Below are positions 45,422-55,622 of a DNA stretch of 64,000 nucleotides, one piece after another. Made by a program: the position numbers and the translations under genes. Within the stretch, counting starts at the first letter, position 1. The number at the start of each line of letters is the position of its first letter. This DNA comes from Bdellovibrionales bacterium (GTDB lineage Bacteria > Bdellovibrionota > Bdellovibrionia > Bdellovibrionales > UBA1609). The notes beneath the pieces are model-generated. The model ran no database searches. It was not told where the DNA came from and saw only the letters and a list, made by a program, of their open reading frames with translations. Where the stretch lies: contig DAIDIG010000003.1 of the NCBI GenBank assembly GCA_027459485.1, positions 273,248-337,247 on the forward strand, read 5' to 3'.

Positions 45422-48169
45422 TTGAGCAATTTTCTCAATCGCTTCAGCTACGCGCAGTCAGGCAATGCCGAATTCTTAGAAAATCAGTACCGTGACTACC
45501 TGAAGGATCCTCAATCAGTCGATCCCTCGTTACGTGATTTTTTTGCCGGTGTGGAATTTGCACAGAATTTAACCGGCCCAGCTTCGGCGGGCGGCACGCT
45601 TGAAAGTAAAGAGCTGAATGTCTTCCACCTCATAACTATTTATCGCCAATACGGGCACTTACTTGCCGACCTTGACCCTTTGAATTTGCATCGAGTCGAC
45701 GCCTCGATTCTCGACCTTAAGAATTTTGACCTGAGTGAAACGGATCTCGACCACGAGTTCCAAGTCGGCGAAATTCTCGGGCTTGGGCGGACATCGCTCC
45801 GATCAATCATCGACTACTTAAAGAAAATTTATTCAAACACATTGACTTGCGATGTGGCAGGATGCGAACCGCCGGTTCAAGCTTGGTTTCAAAAGCAGTT
45901 TGAGAGCGGGCGGGCACGCCTCACGTTTACAACCGACGAAAAACGATCCATTTTACACTCGCTGGTACGCACCGAGAGCCTTGAAAAATTCATTCATACG
46001 CGTTTTGTCGGTACGAAGAGATTTTCAATCGAAGGCTGTGATGCCTTGATGCCGATGCTCGAAAATTTAGTCGTGCGCGGCCGCCAGGCCGGGATCGAAG
46101 AAATCACAATCGGCATGGCTCATAGAGGGCGAGTGAACGTGCTCGCGAATTTTATGGGCAAAGCGATCGAGTTAATCTTCGCCGATTTTGAAGGCCGCGT
46201 AATCGACAACTCCGGTTACACGGGCGATGTCAAATACCACCTCGGCTATTCATGCGTGAAAGACACCCCGAGCGGGACCTGCCATGTTTCGCTGGCATTC
46301 AATCCCTCGCACCTTGAATTTGTGAACCCGGTCGCAACGGGCATGGCGCGCGCCAAACAGCGGTACCGAAAGGATACGGCCGAGCGCAAAAAAGTCGTTC
46401 CGGTGCTGATTCACGGCGACGCCGCGTTCACGGGCCAAGGCGTCGTGGCCGAGACATTACAATTATCGCAGCTCGACGGCTACAAAGTCGGTGGCACTAT
46501 TCACATCATCACAAACAATCAAGTCGGTTTTACCACCAACCCGCGTGACGAGCGCTCCACCCGCTATGCGGCTGACGCCGCTAAGGCGATCAAAGCACCC
46601 GCGATCCTCGTAAACGCCGACGATGTGGAAGCCGCCGTTAGCGCGCTTGATCTCGCGCTTCGCTTTCGTCAGGAATTCAGTCAGGATGTCGTCATTGACC
46701 TGATCGGTTACCGCCGCTTCGGTCACAACGAAGGCGACGAACCCGCTTTCACTCAGCCGGTGATGTATGAGCACATCAAATCACACCCGACCGTAAAAAC
46801 AATCTACGCCGAACAGTTAGCGAATGAAAACGTACAAAGCCTTGAAGAAACCGACAAGGACATGCACGAAAAGATCGACAATCTTCAAAAAATTCTCGAC
46901 GACACTCGCAAAAATCCGCCCGAATTCAAACCGATGAACTTCGAAGGCTTGTGGCAAGGTTTTCGCCGCGGTCACCTTGACGATTTCGCGCAACCCGTGG
47001 ACACCCGGTTTGCAAAGAAGGACCTGCTTAAAATCGGTGAAATTTTGACTTCAGCCCCCCGCGATTTTCACCTTCACCCGAAAGTTGAAAAACTGCTTGA
47101 GGCGCGTCGCCACATGCTGACAAGTAATGCGCTCGACTGGGGTATGGCCGAATTGCTTAGCTATGGCTCGCTCAATCTAGAAGGCACGTCCGTGAGGTTA
47201 TCAGGCCAAGATGCCAAGCGCGGCACCTTCACCCATCGACATTCCGTTTATTTCGACACACAGACAGACGCTGAATTTTGCCCGCTCGCGAATGTCAACC
47301 CAAACGCCGAATTTGTCGTTTACAATTCGCCGCTATCTGAGACAGCGGTTCTCGGCTTTGAATACGGCAATGCAATCGCGGACCCGACCTTTCTCACGAT
47401 TTGGGAGGCCCAATTCGGCGATTTCGCTAATGGCGCTCAGGTCATCATCGATCAATTTCTTTCGAGTGGCGAAGAAAAATGGGGACGCATGGTGGGCCTC
47501 ACTCTATTTTTGCCGCACGGATATGAAGGTCAAGGGCCCGAACACTCGAGCGCTCGGCTTGAGCGCTTTTTACAACTCTCGGCGGATGACAGCATGCAGG
47601 TTTGCAATTTGACTACACCAGCAAATTTATTTCATGTTTTGCGTCGTCAAATGAAGCGCAACTTCAGAAAACCGCTTGTGATCATGACGCCGAAATCGCT
47701 ATTGAGACATCCTAAGGTGATTTCGACAATCGAAGATTTGGCCAATGGAACATTTCAAGAAGTCATCGCCGATCCGACAATCAAAGACCTCAAAGCAGTA
47801 GACACTTTAGTACTTTGCAGCGGCAAACTGTACTACGACATTGACAAGGTACGTGGGACGAAGCCGGGTGGCCGGCTGGCTGTTGTACGAGTCGAACAAA
47901 TTTGCCCGTTCCCCCGCTCGCAATTGACGCCGTATCTGAATGGCTTCCCGAAACTGAAAAAAATTGTGTGGGCGCAAGAGGAGCCGCAAAATATGGGGGC
48001 GTACACATGGGTACTCCCGCGCTTGCGAAAGCTGGCCGACGACCTGGGGTTGAATAAAGTAGAAATCGGCTATATCGGGCGAGTTGAGCGGTCCAGCCCC
48101 GCGGTTGGTTCGGCGCGAGTCCATCAAAAAGAACAGGACGACATTGTGCAGAGGTGTTTAGCATTATGA
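45422..48169 (+). CDS. sucA: SucA, 2-oxoglutarate dehydrogenase E1 component
   Basis: Thiamine-diphosphate E1 of the TCA-cycle complex, 915 residues. It starts at TTG with AGGAGA upstream. Typical parts are the N-terminal [40 protein letters not shown] with [29 protein letters not shown], the ThDP site [46 protein letters not shown], and C-terminal [20 protein letters not shown] with [12 protein letters not shown]. The ATGA overlap with sucB couples translation of E1 and E2. Confidence 0.97.
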   Translation: MSNFLNRFSYAQSGNAEFLENQYRDYLKDPQSVDPSLRDFFAGVEFAQNLTGPASAGGTLESKELNVFHLITIYRQYGHLLADLDPLNLHRVDASILDLKNFDLSETDLDHEFQVGEILGLGRTSLRSIIDYLKKIYSNTLTCDVAGCEPPVQAWFQKQFESGRARLTFTTDEKRSILHSLVRTESLEKFIHTRFVGTKRFSIEGCDALMPMLENLVVRGRQAGIEEITIGMAHRGRVNVLANFMGKAIELIFADFEGRVIDNSGYTGDVKYHLGYSCVKDTPSGTCHVSLAFNPSHLEFVNPVATGMARAKQRYRKDTAERKKVVPVLIHGDAAFTGQGVVAETLQLSQLDGYKVGGTIHIITNNQVGFTTNPRDERSTRYAADAAKAIKAPAILVNADDVEAAVSALDLALRFRQEFSQDVVIDLIGYRRFGHNEGDEPAFTQPVMYEHIKSHPTVKTIYAEQLANENVQSLEETDKDMHEKIDNLQKILDDTRKNPPEFKPMNFEGLWQGFRRGHLDDFAQPVDTRFAKKDLLKIGEILTSAPRDFHLHPKVEKLLEARRHMLTSNALDWGMAELLSYGSLNLEGTSVRLSGQDAKRGTFTHRHSVYFDTQTDAEFCPLANVNPNAEFVVYNSPLSETAVLGFEYGNAIADPTFLTIWEAQFGDFANGAQVIIDQFLSSGEEKWGRMVGLTLFLPHGYEGQGPEHSSARLERFLQLSADDSMQVCNLTTPANLFHVLRRQMKRNFRKPLVIMTPKSLLRHPKVISTIEDLANGTFQEVIADPTIKDLKAVDTLVLCSGKLYYDIDKVRGTKPGGRLAVVRVEQICPFPRSQLTPYLNGFPKLKKIVWAQEEPQNMGAYTWVLPRLRKLADDLGLNKVEIGYIGRVERSSPAVGSARVHQKEQDDIVQRCLAL

Positions 48170-49494
48170 AAACGCAAATTAAAATCCCCGCAGTCGGTGA
48201 GTCCATCAACGAAGCGACGATTTCACAGTGGGTAAAGAAAAACGGTGAATCGGTTAAACGAGACGACGTGTTATTGATTCTCGAAACTGATAAGGCGTCT
48301 GTTGAAGTCGTTGCCGAAAGTGACGGCGTACTTGCGACCAAGGCCAAAGAAGGCGAAACCGTTGCTATTGGTGCCATCGTCGGCGAAATCGACAGCGACG
48401 TCGCGGCCGGAGCATCCGCTAAGCCGACAGCCAAACCGTCGACACCTCCGCCCGTAACCGAAGTGAAGTCCGCATCGGCAAAGCCGACGTCCACGCCGCC
48501 GCCAACGAAGGCAACACCGCCGCCGCCACCGACGACCGCGCCGCTGTCAGCTGCTGCCTTCACGACGCGAGATATATCCGCAAGCGGCCCGGCCGTTCGC
48601 CGAATTGTTGAAGAACAGGGCCTTCAGATTTCTGGAGTGAGTGGCACTGGCAAAGACGGGCGACTGACGAAGGGTGATCTTTTGGGGCTGAAACAGTCGC
48701 CAGCGCCTACTTCCGCGCCAGTTCCCGTGTCTGCACCCGCGCCAGCGGTGGCAAGGCCAACCCCACTCCCACAAGCGCGAGCCGTAGATGCCGAGCAAAC
48801 CTCAACTCGCGAACCTATGTCGAAGTTGCGCCAGACTATTGCTAAACGTCTCGTAGAAGCACAACACAACGCTGCGATTCTCACGACGTTTAATGAGATC
48901 GACATGTCGGCCGTCATGGCGTTGCGAGCGAAATACAAAGATAAATTTAAGGAGCGCTACGGTATCAATCTTGGCTTCATGGGTTTTTTCGTGAAAGCGG
49001 CGATTGAGGCGCTCAAAGCTTTTCCGCGAGTAAACGGGCTGATCGACGGCACGGATATCGTGTTCAACCATTTTTACAATATCGGGATCGCCGTCGGCAC
49101 CGAAAAAGGGCTGCTTGTGCCGGTTGTGCGCGATGCCGACCGCCTGTCGATTGCCGACGTCGAACTTTCGATAAAACACTATGCCGAAAAGGCGCGGGCC
49201 GGTAAAATCTCGCTTGAAGATTTGTCTGCCGGCACGTTCACGATCAGTAACGGTGGAGTATACGGTTCGCTACTTTCGACGCCGATCTTGAACCCACCGC
49301 AAAGTGCGATACTGGGTCTTCACAAAATTGAAGAGCGCCCGGTGGCGGTGCAAGGCAAAATCGAGATCCGCCCGATGATGTATGTGGCTCTCTCGTACGA
49401 CCACCGCATTATCGACGGCGCCGAGAGCGTGAGCTTTCTCGTTAAAATCAAAGACGGTATTGAAGACCCCGCGCGTTTGCTAATCGAAATTTAA
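48166..49494 (+). CDS. sucB: SucB, dihydrolipoyl succinyltransferase E2
   Basis: 442 residues from the ATG overlapping the sucA stop; an earlier in-frame start at 48154 is less likely. The lipoyl domain carries the lipoylated lysine in [13 protein letters not shown] long Pro/Ala/Thr-rich linker (about 85-130) leads to the E3-binding domain ([20 protein letters not shown]) and a second linker, then the catalytic domain with [40 protein letters not shown] and [15 protein letters not shown] (active His and Asp). All expected domains are present in order. Confidence 0.97.
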   Translation: MKTQIKIPAVGESINEATISQWVKKNGESVKRDDVLLILETDKASVEVVAESDGVLATKAKEGETVAIGAIVGEIDSDVAAGASAKPTAKPSTPPPVTEVKSASAKPTSTPPPTKATPPPPPTTAPLSAAAFTTRDISASGPAVRRIVEEQGLQISGVSGTGKDGRLTKGDLLGLKQSPAPTSAPVPVSAPAPAVARPTPLPQARAVDAEQTSTREPMSKLRQTIAKRLVEAQHNAAILTTFNEIDMSAVMALRAKYKDKFKERYGINLGFMGFFVKAAIEALKAFPRVNGLIDGTDIVFNHFYNIGIAVGTEKGLLVPVVRDADRLSIADVELSIKHYAEKARAGKISLEDLSAGTFTISNGGVYGSLLSTPILNPPQSAILGLHKIEERPVAVQGKIEIRPMMYVALSYDHRIIDGAESVSFLVKIKDGIEDPARLLIEI

Positions 49495-49515
49495 CTCCAC
49501 CATAGTAGGTACAAA

Positions 49516-50943
49516 ATGGCAGATACCTTTGATCTTGTCGTGATCGGTTCAGGCCCCGGCGGATACGTCGGAGCCATTCGCGCGGCTCAACTCGGCTTAA
49601 AGACAGCGGTTGTCGAGAAAGATCCGACATTCGGCGGAACGTGCCTGAACGTCGGCTGCATTCCGTCGAAAGCGCTTTTGGATTCAAGCGAGCATTTCGC
49701 GGCGGCTCACCATGAACTCGCGGCTCATGGAGTTCTGACAAAAAATATTGAGTTAGATCTCGCGACTATGCTGAAGCGCAAAGACAAAGTCGTTCTCGAT
49801 AATACGAATGGCATCGCCTTTTTGTTTAAGAAAAATAAAATCACTACGTTTCAAGGGCGCGGCCGATTGAAATCGACAAACGAAGTCGAGGTCACGCGTG
49901 CGGACGGTTCTAAAGAAATTGTGCAAACGCGCAACGTGATGCTCGCAACGGGCAGCGTGGCCAACGAATTGCCTTTTATGCGATTTGACGGTCGCACTGT
50001 CATTTCATCAACCGAAGCACTGACTTTGTCGGCGGTGCCGAAAAAAATGGTGGTGATCGGCGCCGGCGCAATTGGTCTTGAATTGGGCTCCGTTTGGATG
50101 CGTTTGGGCGCCGACGTCACAGTGATTGAATTCGCTGGCAAAATCGCCGGGCCGATGGACGCCGGACTCTCGGATCGCTTACTTCGCATATTACAAAAGC
50201 AAGGGATGAAATTCATTTTAGGCGCTAAGACAACGGGCGCAGAAGTCAAAAAATCGATTGCCGTGGTGCAATTCGAGACAGTCAAAGATGGCGCGAAAAA
50301 TTCAATTGAAGCCGATGTCGTTTTGGTCGCTGTGGGCCGCAAACCCTACTCGGAAGGCTTAGGTCTCGAGGAATTAGGCATCGCCAAAGACCCGCGCGGA
50401 TTTGTGCTCGTGAACGAACACTATCAAGTGATGACGGCAACCAATCGCCCACCATCGTACCCGAGCATTTTCGCGATCGGTGATTTGATCCCTGGCCCGA
50501 TGCTCGCCCACAAAGCCGAAGAAGGTGTGGCGGCGGCTGAAATTATGGCGGGGCATAACGGTCACGTCAATTACGAGACCGTCCCGGGCGTTATTTACAC
50601 ATGGCCAGAATTCGCCGCGGTTGGTTTAACCGAAGAGCAGCTGAAAGAAAAAAACATCAACTATAAAGTGGGGACGTTCCCATTCTCAGCTAACGGTCGT
50701 GCGCGCGCGGCGATGCAAACAGATGGAATGGTCAAAGTCCTTGCTGACTCGAAGTCAGATCGCATCTTGGGCGTTCACATCGTCGGCCCCCGCGCATCAG
50801 ATCTCATCCACGAGGCTGTTGCCATCATGGAGTTCAAGGGATCCGCCGAAGATATGGCGCGCTCGTTTCACGCGCATCCCACATTTTCTGAAGCCTTACG
50901 TGAAGCGGCTCTCGGCGTCGACAGTCGCACACGGCAAATGTAA
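49516..50943 (+). CDS. lpdA: LpdA, dihydrolipoyl dehydrogenase E3
   Basis: FAD enzyme of 475 residues that reoxidises the lipoyl groups of SucB. FAD-binding VIGSGPGGYVGAIRAAQLGL, redox-active disulfide GGTCLNVGCIPSKALL, NAD-binding VVIGAGAIGLELGSVWMRLG, VAVGRKPYSEGLGLEELGI, IFAIGDLIPGPMLAHKAEEG and the C-terminal catalytic HAHPTFSEALREAA are all present. It follows sucB by 21 bp, completing the E1-E2-E3 operon. The sequence right after the stop (TTGGTGCC) repeats the one after the TolC-like gene. Confidence 0.97.
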   Translation: MADTFDLVVIGSGPGGYVGAIRAAQLGLKTAVVEKDPTFGGTCLNVGCIPSKALLDSSEHFAAAHHELAAHGVLTKNIELDLATMLKRKDKVVLDNTNGIAFLFKKNKITTFQGRGRLKSTNEVEVTRADGSKEIVQTRNVMLATGSVANELPFMRFDGRTVISSTEALTLSAVPKKMVVIGAGAIGLELGSVWMRLGADVTVIEFAGKIAGPMDAGLSDRLLRILQKQGMKFILGAKTTGAEVKKSIAVVQFETVKDGAKNSIEADVVLVAVGRKPYSEGLGLEELGIAKDPRGFVLVNEHYQVMTATNRPPSYPSIFAIGDLIPGPMLAHKAEEGVAAAEIMAGHNGHVNYETVPGVIYTWPEFAAVGLTEEQLKEKNINYKVGTFPFSANGRARAAMQTDGMVKVLADSKSDRILGVHIVGPRASDLIHEAVAIMEFKGSAEDMARSFHAHPTFSEALREAALGVDSRTRQM

Positions 50944-50951
50944 TTGGTGCC
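50941..50951. repeat. TAATTGGTGCC phrase spanning the lpdA stop
   Basis: Second copy of the 11-base phrase seen at 29592-29602, again with the stop codon as its first three bases. The next bases differ between the two places (CCCCAATAG here, AGACACTTT there). Confidence 0.3.
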
Positions 50952-50984
50952 CCCCAATAGCAACAACAGTGCAGCTGATATTGA

Positions 50985-51830
50985 CTAAATAAACGTGGTT
51001 AATCCGGCGATCATCACATATTGAAAGATCGAAAATTGCATTGCGAAGTTGATCCCCAAATGCATAACCAAGGCAGCCAATAATACGGGATGTCGCCATC
51101 GCTTCGACCACACCAAAGTAAACATCGCCGTTTCAACGGCTAGCACAGACCATGTGGCCAATCGGATTTGCCATAGGTAATGAAAAAGCCACGTCACATC
51201 GAAGCGTTTGAATTCAAGATAATTGAGCGCATAATATAGAGCCGTACCGTCGCGCCAAGCCGGACCATGAAGTTTCAAAAACACGGTATCTAAATAGACA
51301 TATGCAATTTGCAACTGCAAAAGCCGAAGCGGCCATGCACTGACACGGGTCAAAGTCTGCCCGCTAATGCGCACCCGGCGCCATTTGTCGATGGAGTAAG
51401 CAGCGCCGGCCGGAGCAAACATAAGAAGAAAACTAAAAATTCGCAGCAGATCATCGCCCGAATTTTCGATAAAAAAATTGCGATTGCTCAACGCCGTGAG
51501 CCCAATAAAAAGTAAAATCGTATTCACCCGCGTGAAGAGGCCAATGGCCACACAAAAAGCGGCAACCATAAGCACAATAAAAAGCCCCATCAATGCGGGG
51601 TCATGGCCGGGCACAAACCCGTAAAGATACACGTAGCGGCCAAGCGTGCCGGCGCTAAAAAATGAATCGATGGTCGCGCGAGAGATAAGGCCGGCATGCC
51701 CGTAGAGAAACAGACGATCGTGAAAACGTCCGATCAAACAAAGTAACGCCACGGCGCCAAATGCGATCCGAAAAATCGCGAGCGGTCTCGGGTCAATCGG
51801 GCTGAAAAAAAAGCGGTTCCACCACTTCAT
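50985..51830 (-). CDS. HTTM-domain membrane protein
   Basis: 281 residues with several membrane spans. It has the HTTM (horizontally transferred transmembrane) signature related to vitamin K-dependent gamma-carboxylase: DPRPLAIFRIAFGAVALLCL, LFLYGHAGLISRATIDSFF, TALSNRNFFIENSGDDLLRI, LQIAYVYLDTVFLKLHGPAW and a C-terminal MHLGINFAMQFSIFQYVMI. The full gamma-carboxylase C-terminal domain is absent, as in most bacterial HTTM proteins, whose function is unknown. Overlaps the gene upstream by 4 bp. Confidence 0.85.
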   Translation of the reverse strand: MKWWNRFFFSPIDPRPLAIFRIAFGAVALLCLIGRFHDRLFLYGHAGLISRATIDSFFSAGTLGRYVYLYGFVPGHDPALMGLFIVLMVAAFCVAIGLFTRVNTILLFIGLTALSNRNFFIENSGDDLLRIFSFLLMFAPAGAAYSIDKWRRVRISGQTLTRVSAWPLRLLQLQIAYVYLDTVFLKLHGPAWRDGTALYYALNYLEFKRFDVTWLFHYLWQIRLATWSVLAVETAMFTLVWSKRWRHPVLLAALVMHLGINFAMQFSIFQYVMIAGLTTFI

Positions 51831-52405
51831 CGTGACACACCTGAAACGACCTGCCCGGAAACCGCATCAAAAGTGAAAATCGGCTGCACGCGAAAATGAA
51901 ACGCCTCAGACGCAGGCCAAGCCGAACCATTTGCGCTCGGCGCCGGTGTATCTGCCAATCGCGCCACCAATTGAATTTCAACCGGTGGATTTTTCGAGTT
52001 GGGAAATTGCCTTGCCACCCAGGTCGCGAGGTCCGGCCAGAGCGCTGGGTCCTCCATACGGTTACTGGCTGTATCAAATTTCTGCCAGTCTGAAACATAG
52101 TAGCGCGCGAAGAACCCCCACTTTGGCGGTGCGGGTCTCTGCCAAACTGTTGTCGAACCATCACGAAATCGAATGTGAAATACATATTGTACGATGTAGC
52201 GCCTCGGTTCGGGCGAAAAAAGCGACCAGCGCTGCTCAAGACGCGTCCATCGCGCGTACGAGTCGAACAATGTCATTACCGGTTTCAAAATAGCATTGTT
52301 CACGGCGAACTCAGAATTATTTGTTAATACAACCGCAAGCACCGTGAATACGATAAACGCGCTAATGGTTGCCCTAGCTTTAAAGGATTTCGGATCGAGA
52401 TTCAT
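51827..52405 (-). CDS. Membrane-anchored partner of the HTTM protein, function unknown
   Basis: 192 residues with one N-terminal membrane span (about 13-30) and an outside domain containing RLEQRWSLFSPEPRRYIVQY, then FRDGSTTVWQRP. A WxxFxPxP motif in a short membrane protein next to an HTTM gene is a recurrent arrangement as far as I know. The 4-bp overlap with the HTTM gene means that both are made together. No enzymatic motif is visible. Confidence 0.7.
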   Translation of the reverse strand: MNLDPKSFKARATISAFIVFTVLAVVLTNNSEFAVNNAILKPVMTLFDSYARWTRLEQRWSLFSPEPRRYIVQYVFHIRFRDGSTTVWQRPAPPKWGFFARYYVSDWQKFDTASNRMEDPALWPDLATWVARQFPNSKNPPVEIQLVARLADTPAPSANGSAWPASEAFHFRVQPIFTFDAVSGQVVSGVSR

Positions 52406-52416
52406 CTCATTTTAGA

Positions 52417-55400
52417 TTACGGCATCAATCCATTGCCGTCAGCTCCGAGGATGAACATATCCGTACTTTGCGTGCCGTATTGCGTACCGCCCAAAAATCC
52501 ATTTGTGGTACCGGTGATCAGCACCGTCCTCGGCGACACGCTGCTTGGCGTGATGTTCCACCCTTTTGTGGTGGCTGAAGTCAGGCCGTAATTGCTCATC
52601 CATTTGTACGTACCCGATGACGAATATTCAGCGATGATAGCGTCATCGACGCCATGCGAACCGTATTGCGTATCGTTCGTTGCCAAACCGGTGGCGTACC
52701 CAGTTACGTAAATATCACCGGCGCCATCGACTGCGACGCCGCTACCCGCTGTTGAACCTTGCAGAAAGCCATTGCAAGCTTCGCCACCGACGCACGGCAC
52801 TTGTGTACCCAATTGATGGACCCAATTTTCAGCGCCATTCGAACTAAACGACGCAAGAACTAAATCCTGCGTACCGTGATAGCCATCCTGTATGCCTCCT
52901 AGATTGCCGGTGGTGTAACCGACTACTAGGATGTTCGAACCATCCATCGCCAATTCCGAACCGACCGTATTTGCACCTGAAGCTCCGAGTTGCACAACCC
53001 ATTGAAATGCCCCAGCCGCGTTGTACTTCGTCAAATACAAATCTTCTGAACCGTGCGTCCCGTATTGAGTACCACCGAGCGAACCCGTCGTGTAACCCGT
53101 CATATAGAAATTGCCGGCGCCATCTTGCGCGAGAGCCGCGCCTTTCGTTGTGCCGCTCGAGACACCGAGCTGATTCGCCCAGCTCAGCGCACCCGAAGTA
53201 AACTTCGCCAAAAACACATCATTGGTACCGTGAGAGCCGGTTTGTGTACCGCCCAAGTACGCCGACGTTGAACCGGTCACGAAATACGCCCCCGAATACT
53301 CGACCACACCCATCCCGCTTAAAGTGGCACCCGAAGCACCATATTGAATGACACTCGGTGTACCGCCACAACCAGGAAAATTCGCCAGAAATAAATCTTG
53401 CGAACCGTGCGTGCCGAGCTGCGTGCCGATAGTGGCTGTGGTTGAACCCGCGATATCCAGACCCGACGTACTATCGACCACGATACCATTGCCGATAGTC
53501 GAAGCGCCGGAAGCACCCAACTGATCCGTGCATTTCAAATTGCCGCTCGAATCGAATTTAGACAAGTACACGTCATCCGTACCGTGAACGCCGAATTGTA
53601 ATCCCGGCGAAGTCACCACACTACCCGTTGAGTCACCCGTAACCCAAAAATTGCCATTCGAATCTTGCGCGATCGAATATCCGTCGACGGTTGCATTCGC
53701 CCCCTGCTGCTGAGGCCAATACGGCGTACTCGCGCTTTGCGGAGTCGACGTCGACATATTAAACGCGCCCGTCGAATCGACAGTTGCAACTAAATTGTCT
53801 GTTTTGTGCGAGCCGAAAAGATAGGCCATAAGAGAATTTGTAACCGACGAAATGTACGAATTACCGTTGGCATCGGTCGAAATCGCAAACGGCGTGGCGC
53901 CCGTTACTGAGCCGCCGACTGCCGACGTCGAACCAATTTGCGTCACCCAATCGAACGCTCCCGTGCTAGACATTTTCTGCACAAACGTATCGCCGGCCCC
54001 GCCACAGTTGTTGTAGCAGCCACCACCTAGATACCCTGAGGCCGCACCAATTAAATACAAATAGTTAGAGCTGTCCATTGAAAGATCACTGCCGCCCAAA
54101 AGCCCAAGAGTCATCGCAGCGTGCTTCGTGCCATATTGTGACGTCCATTGGTACGTTCCAGTTGAATTAAACTTCATTAAGTAGGAATCATTTAGGCCGT
54201 GATTGCCGTACATTGTGGCGCTGATTGGCGACGGTGTCAGAAGTCCATCGGTGTAGCCCGCAATATAAATATTGTTCGATGAATCGGTCATGAGTGTGGT
54301 ACCCCACATGTCGCCACCGTTGCCAACCTGATAGGACCAGTTGTTACCTCCAGTGGAGGTCAACTGGTTCACAAATACGTCATTAAACCCGTGAGCATTG
54401 GCTGAAAGTTGGTTCGCGAGCAGAGCGCCTTGAGCCGAGCCGGCAACATCTATTTTGCCAGATCCGTCAACCGCGACACCATACGCAATATAATCAGATG
54501 TCCCGCCGTTGCCCATTTGGCTCGTCCATACAATCGTGCCGCTCGAACTCATTTTGGTTACGAATGAATCGATTTGCCCGTGCGAGCCGATTTCAGTACC
54601 TACCAAATTATAGGCGCCACCCGCGACGTAAACGTTACCTGAACCATCGATCGTAACGGCCTTCGCCATGATGCTCGGCCCCGATGCAACAGTGCCGCCG
54701 CCTAATTGCGAAACCCATTGAAATACTCCGCTTGAATTGAATTTCATCACAAAAATGTTCGAGTTTCCGTTGGCGTTCAACCCAGTTGTTCCACTGACGC
54801 TGCCGCCAAACGAACACGTTTGGCCAGAAACGCACGAAACCGTACCTGCAACATATAAATTTCCGGATGAATCCTGAACCATGCCGGCGACATTTGCATT
54901 GGCATTGGTCATCGCGTACTCGCTCGTCGATAATAGATAGCCCTTGTAATCATATTTAGTTACATAAACCGACGTGCCGGGTGACCCGCCAGCGCCATAT
55001 TCTGTTGCATTTGCAAGAAATCCGGAACCCGATGCGTTGATCGAATTTTGACCGGCGACATATGTCGCACAATTGCCGTGAATCACTGCCGCCCCTTCGG
55101 TCGATTGGCCGCCCCCGTGCTGAGATGCGAAAGGCTCGAACACGCCCGTACAGGTGGAATTTTCTGTGTATGTGATCGGAGTTGGGGTGCATCCAGATGT
55201 CGTACCGTGGCTGTCACTCGCATTTGCGTAAATAGTCGTGGTGGCCCCCGCCGCAACCATGACCGGTATAGAAAATCCCCCGCTTGAATTCGCGGTGCCT
55301 TGGGCCAAAACCTGCGTGCACGCCGAGTCGCTATAGAGTGTGACAGAGGCATTTGGTTGGGTGGCTCCGATGACGCTCGGTTCATTATTGGGCGCGGGGC

Positions 55401-55530
55401 TCAAAGGGCTCGTGCTTGCCAGTGTCGGCAGCAAACTGGTGGCCACATTCATGGACGCGTGAAAAGCAAAGAAACAGCCAGTGAGATATAAAGAAGGCAA
55501 AAAAATGAATGCGAGTTTACGTACAACCAT
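52417..55530 (-). CDS. Large lipoprotein with 14 SBBP-like beta-propeller repeats
   Basis: 1037 residues. Signal with lipobox LYLTGC; residues about 45-130 form an Ig-like (Big) domain (NASVTLYSDSACTQVLAQGT, ANASDSHGTTSGC); from about 150 to the end there are repeats of about 60 residues built on the pattern GNxYVxGYTxGxLGGTQYGTHGxxD followed by L-x-K-x5-G-x3-W-x-QLG. I count 14 copies of the central YVAG/YVTG strand, which fits two seven-bladed propellers. SBBP repeats are associated with surface proteins; the ligand is unknown. It has its own AT-rich upstream region but may follow the FecR-like gene transcriptionally. Confidence 0.8.
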   Translation of the reverse strand: MVVRKLAFIFLPSLYLTGCFFAFHASMNVATSLLPTLASTSPLSPAPNNEPSVIGATQPNASVTLYSDSACTQVLAQGTANSSGGFSIPVMVAAGATTTIYANASDSHGTTSGCTPTPITYTENSTCTGVFEPFASQHGGGQSTEGAAVIHGNCATYVAGQNSINASGSGFLANATEYGAGGSPGTSVYVTKYDYKGYLLSTSEYAMTNANANVAGMVQDSSGNLYVAGTVSCVSGQTCSFGGSVSGTTGLNANGNSNIFVMKFNSSGVFQWVSQLGGGTVASGPSIMAKAVTIDGSGNVYVAGGAYNLVGTEIGSHGQIDSFVTKMSSSGTIVWTSQMGNGGTSDYIAYGVAVDGSGKIDVAGSAQGALLANQLSANAHGFNDVFVNQLTSTGGNNWSYQVGNGGDMWGTTLMTDSSNNIYIAGYTDGLLTPSPISATMYGNHGLNDSYLMKFNSTGTYQWTSQYGTKHAAMTLGLLGGSDLSMDSSNYLYLIGAASGYLGGGCYNNCGGAGDTFVQKMSSTGAFDWVTQIGSTSAVGGSVTGATPFAISTDANGNSYISSVTNSLMAYLFGSHKTDNLVATVDSTGAFNMSTSTPQSASTPYWPQQQGANATVDGYSIAQDSNGNFWVTGDSTGSVVTSPGLQFGVHGTDDVYLSKFDSSGNLKCTDQLGASGASTIGNGIVVDSTSGLDIAGSTTATIGTQLGTHGSQDLFLANFPGCGGTPSVIQYGASGATLSGMGVVEYSGAYFVTGSTSAYLGGTQTGSHGTNDVFLAKFTSGALSWANQLGVSSGTTKGAALAQDGAGNFYMTGYTTGSLGGTQYGTHGSEDLYLTKYNAAGAFQWVVQLGASGANTVGSELAMDGSNILVVGYTTGNLGGIQDGYHGTQDLVLASFSSNGAENWVHQLGTQVPCVGGEACNGFLQGSTAGSGVAVDGAGDIYVTGYATGLATNDTQYGSHGVDDAIIAEYSSSGTYKWMSNYGLTSATTKGWNITPSSVSPRTVLITGTTNGFLGGTQYGTQSTDMFILGADGNGLMP
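52420..55080 (-). repeat. Coding repeats of the SBBP-like propellers
   Basis: Fourteen degenerate in-frame repeats of roughly 180-200 bp. Recurrent protein phrases are GTQYGTHGSED, GSHGTNDVFLAKF and QLGASGANT; nucleotide copies such as those coding GGTQYGTHG are close to identical in places, pointing to internal duplication. Confidence 0.7.
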
Positions 55531-55622
55531 AGTTAAATGTTAACATAAAATCGATCAAAAAAGTTTATTTTTTGAAATTGTTAAAAAATAGTATTTGTTT
55601 ATATTTGTATCATTCCGATACA
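55531..55622 (-). promoter_or_regulatory. AT-rich intergenic segment, probable promoter of the SBBP lipoprotein
   Basis: About 92 bp of much higher A+T than its surroundings, with T- and A-tracts (TTTTTTGAAATTG, AAAAAATAG). At its FecR-side end an inverted repeat TGTATC-ATTCC-GATACA (about 55606-55622) abuts the stop codon of the FecR-like gene and could end or attenuate its transcript. I could not fix exact promoter boxes. Confidence 0.4.

Noticed and set aside
47790..48563. 257-codon minus-strand ORF rich in Gly and Val
   Set aside because: It is antisense to the end of sucA and the Pro/Ala linker of sucB; its composition is the mirror of those codons.
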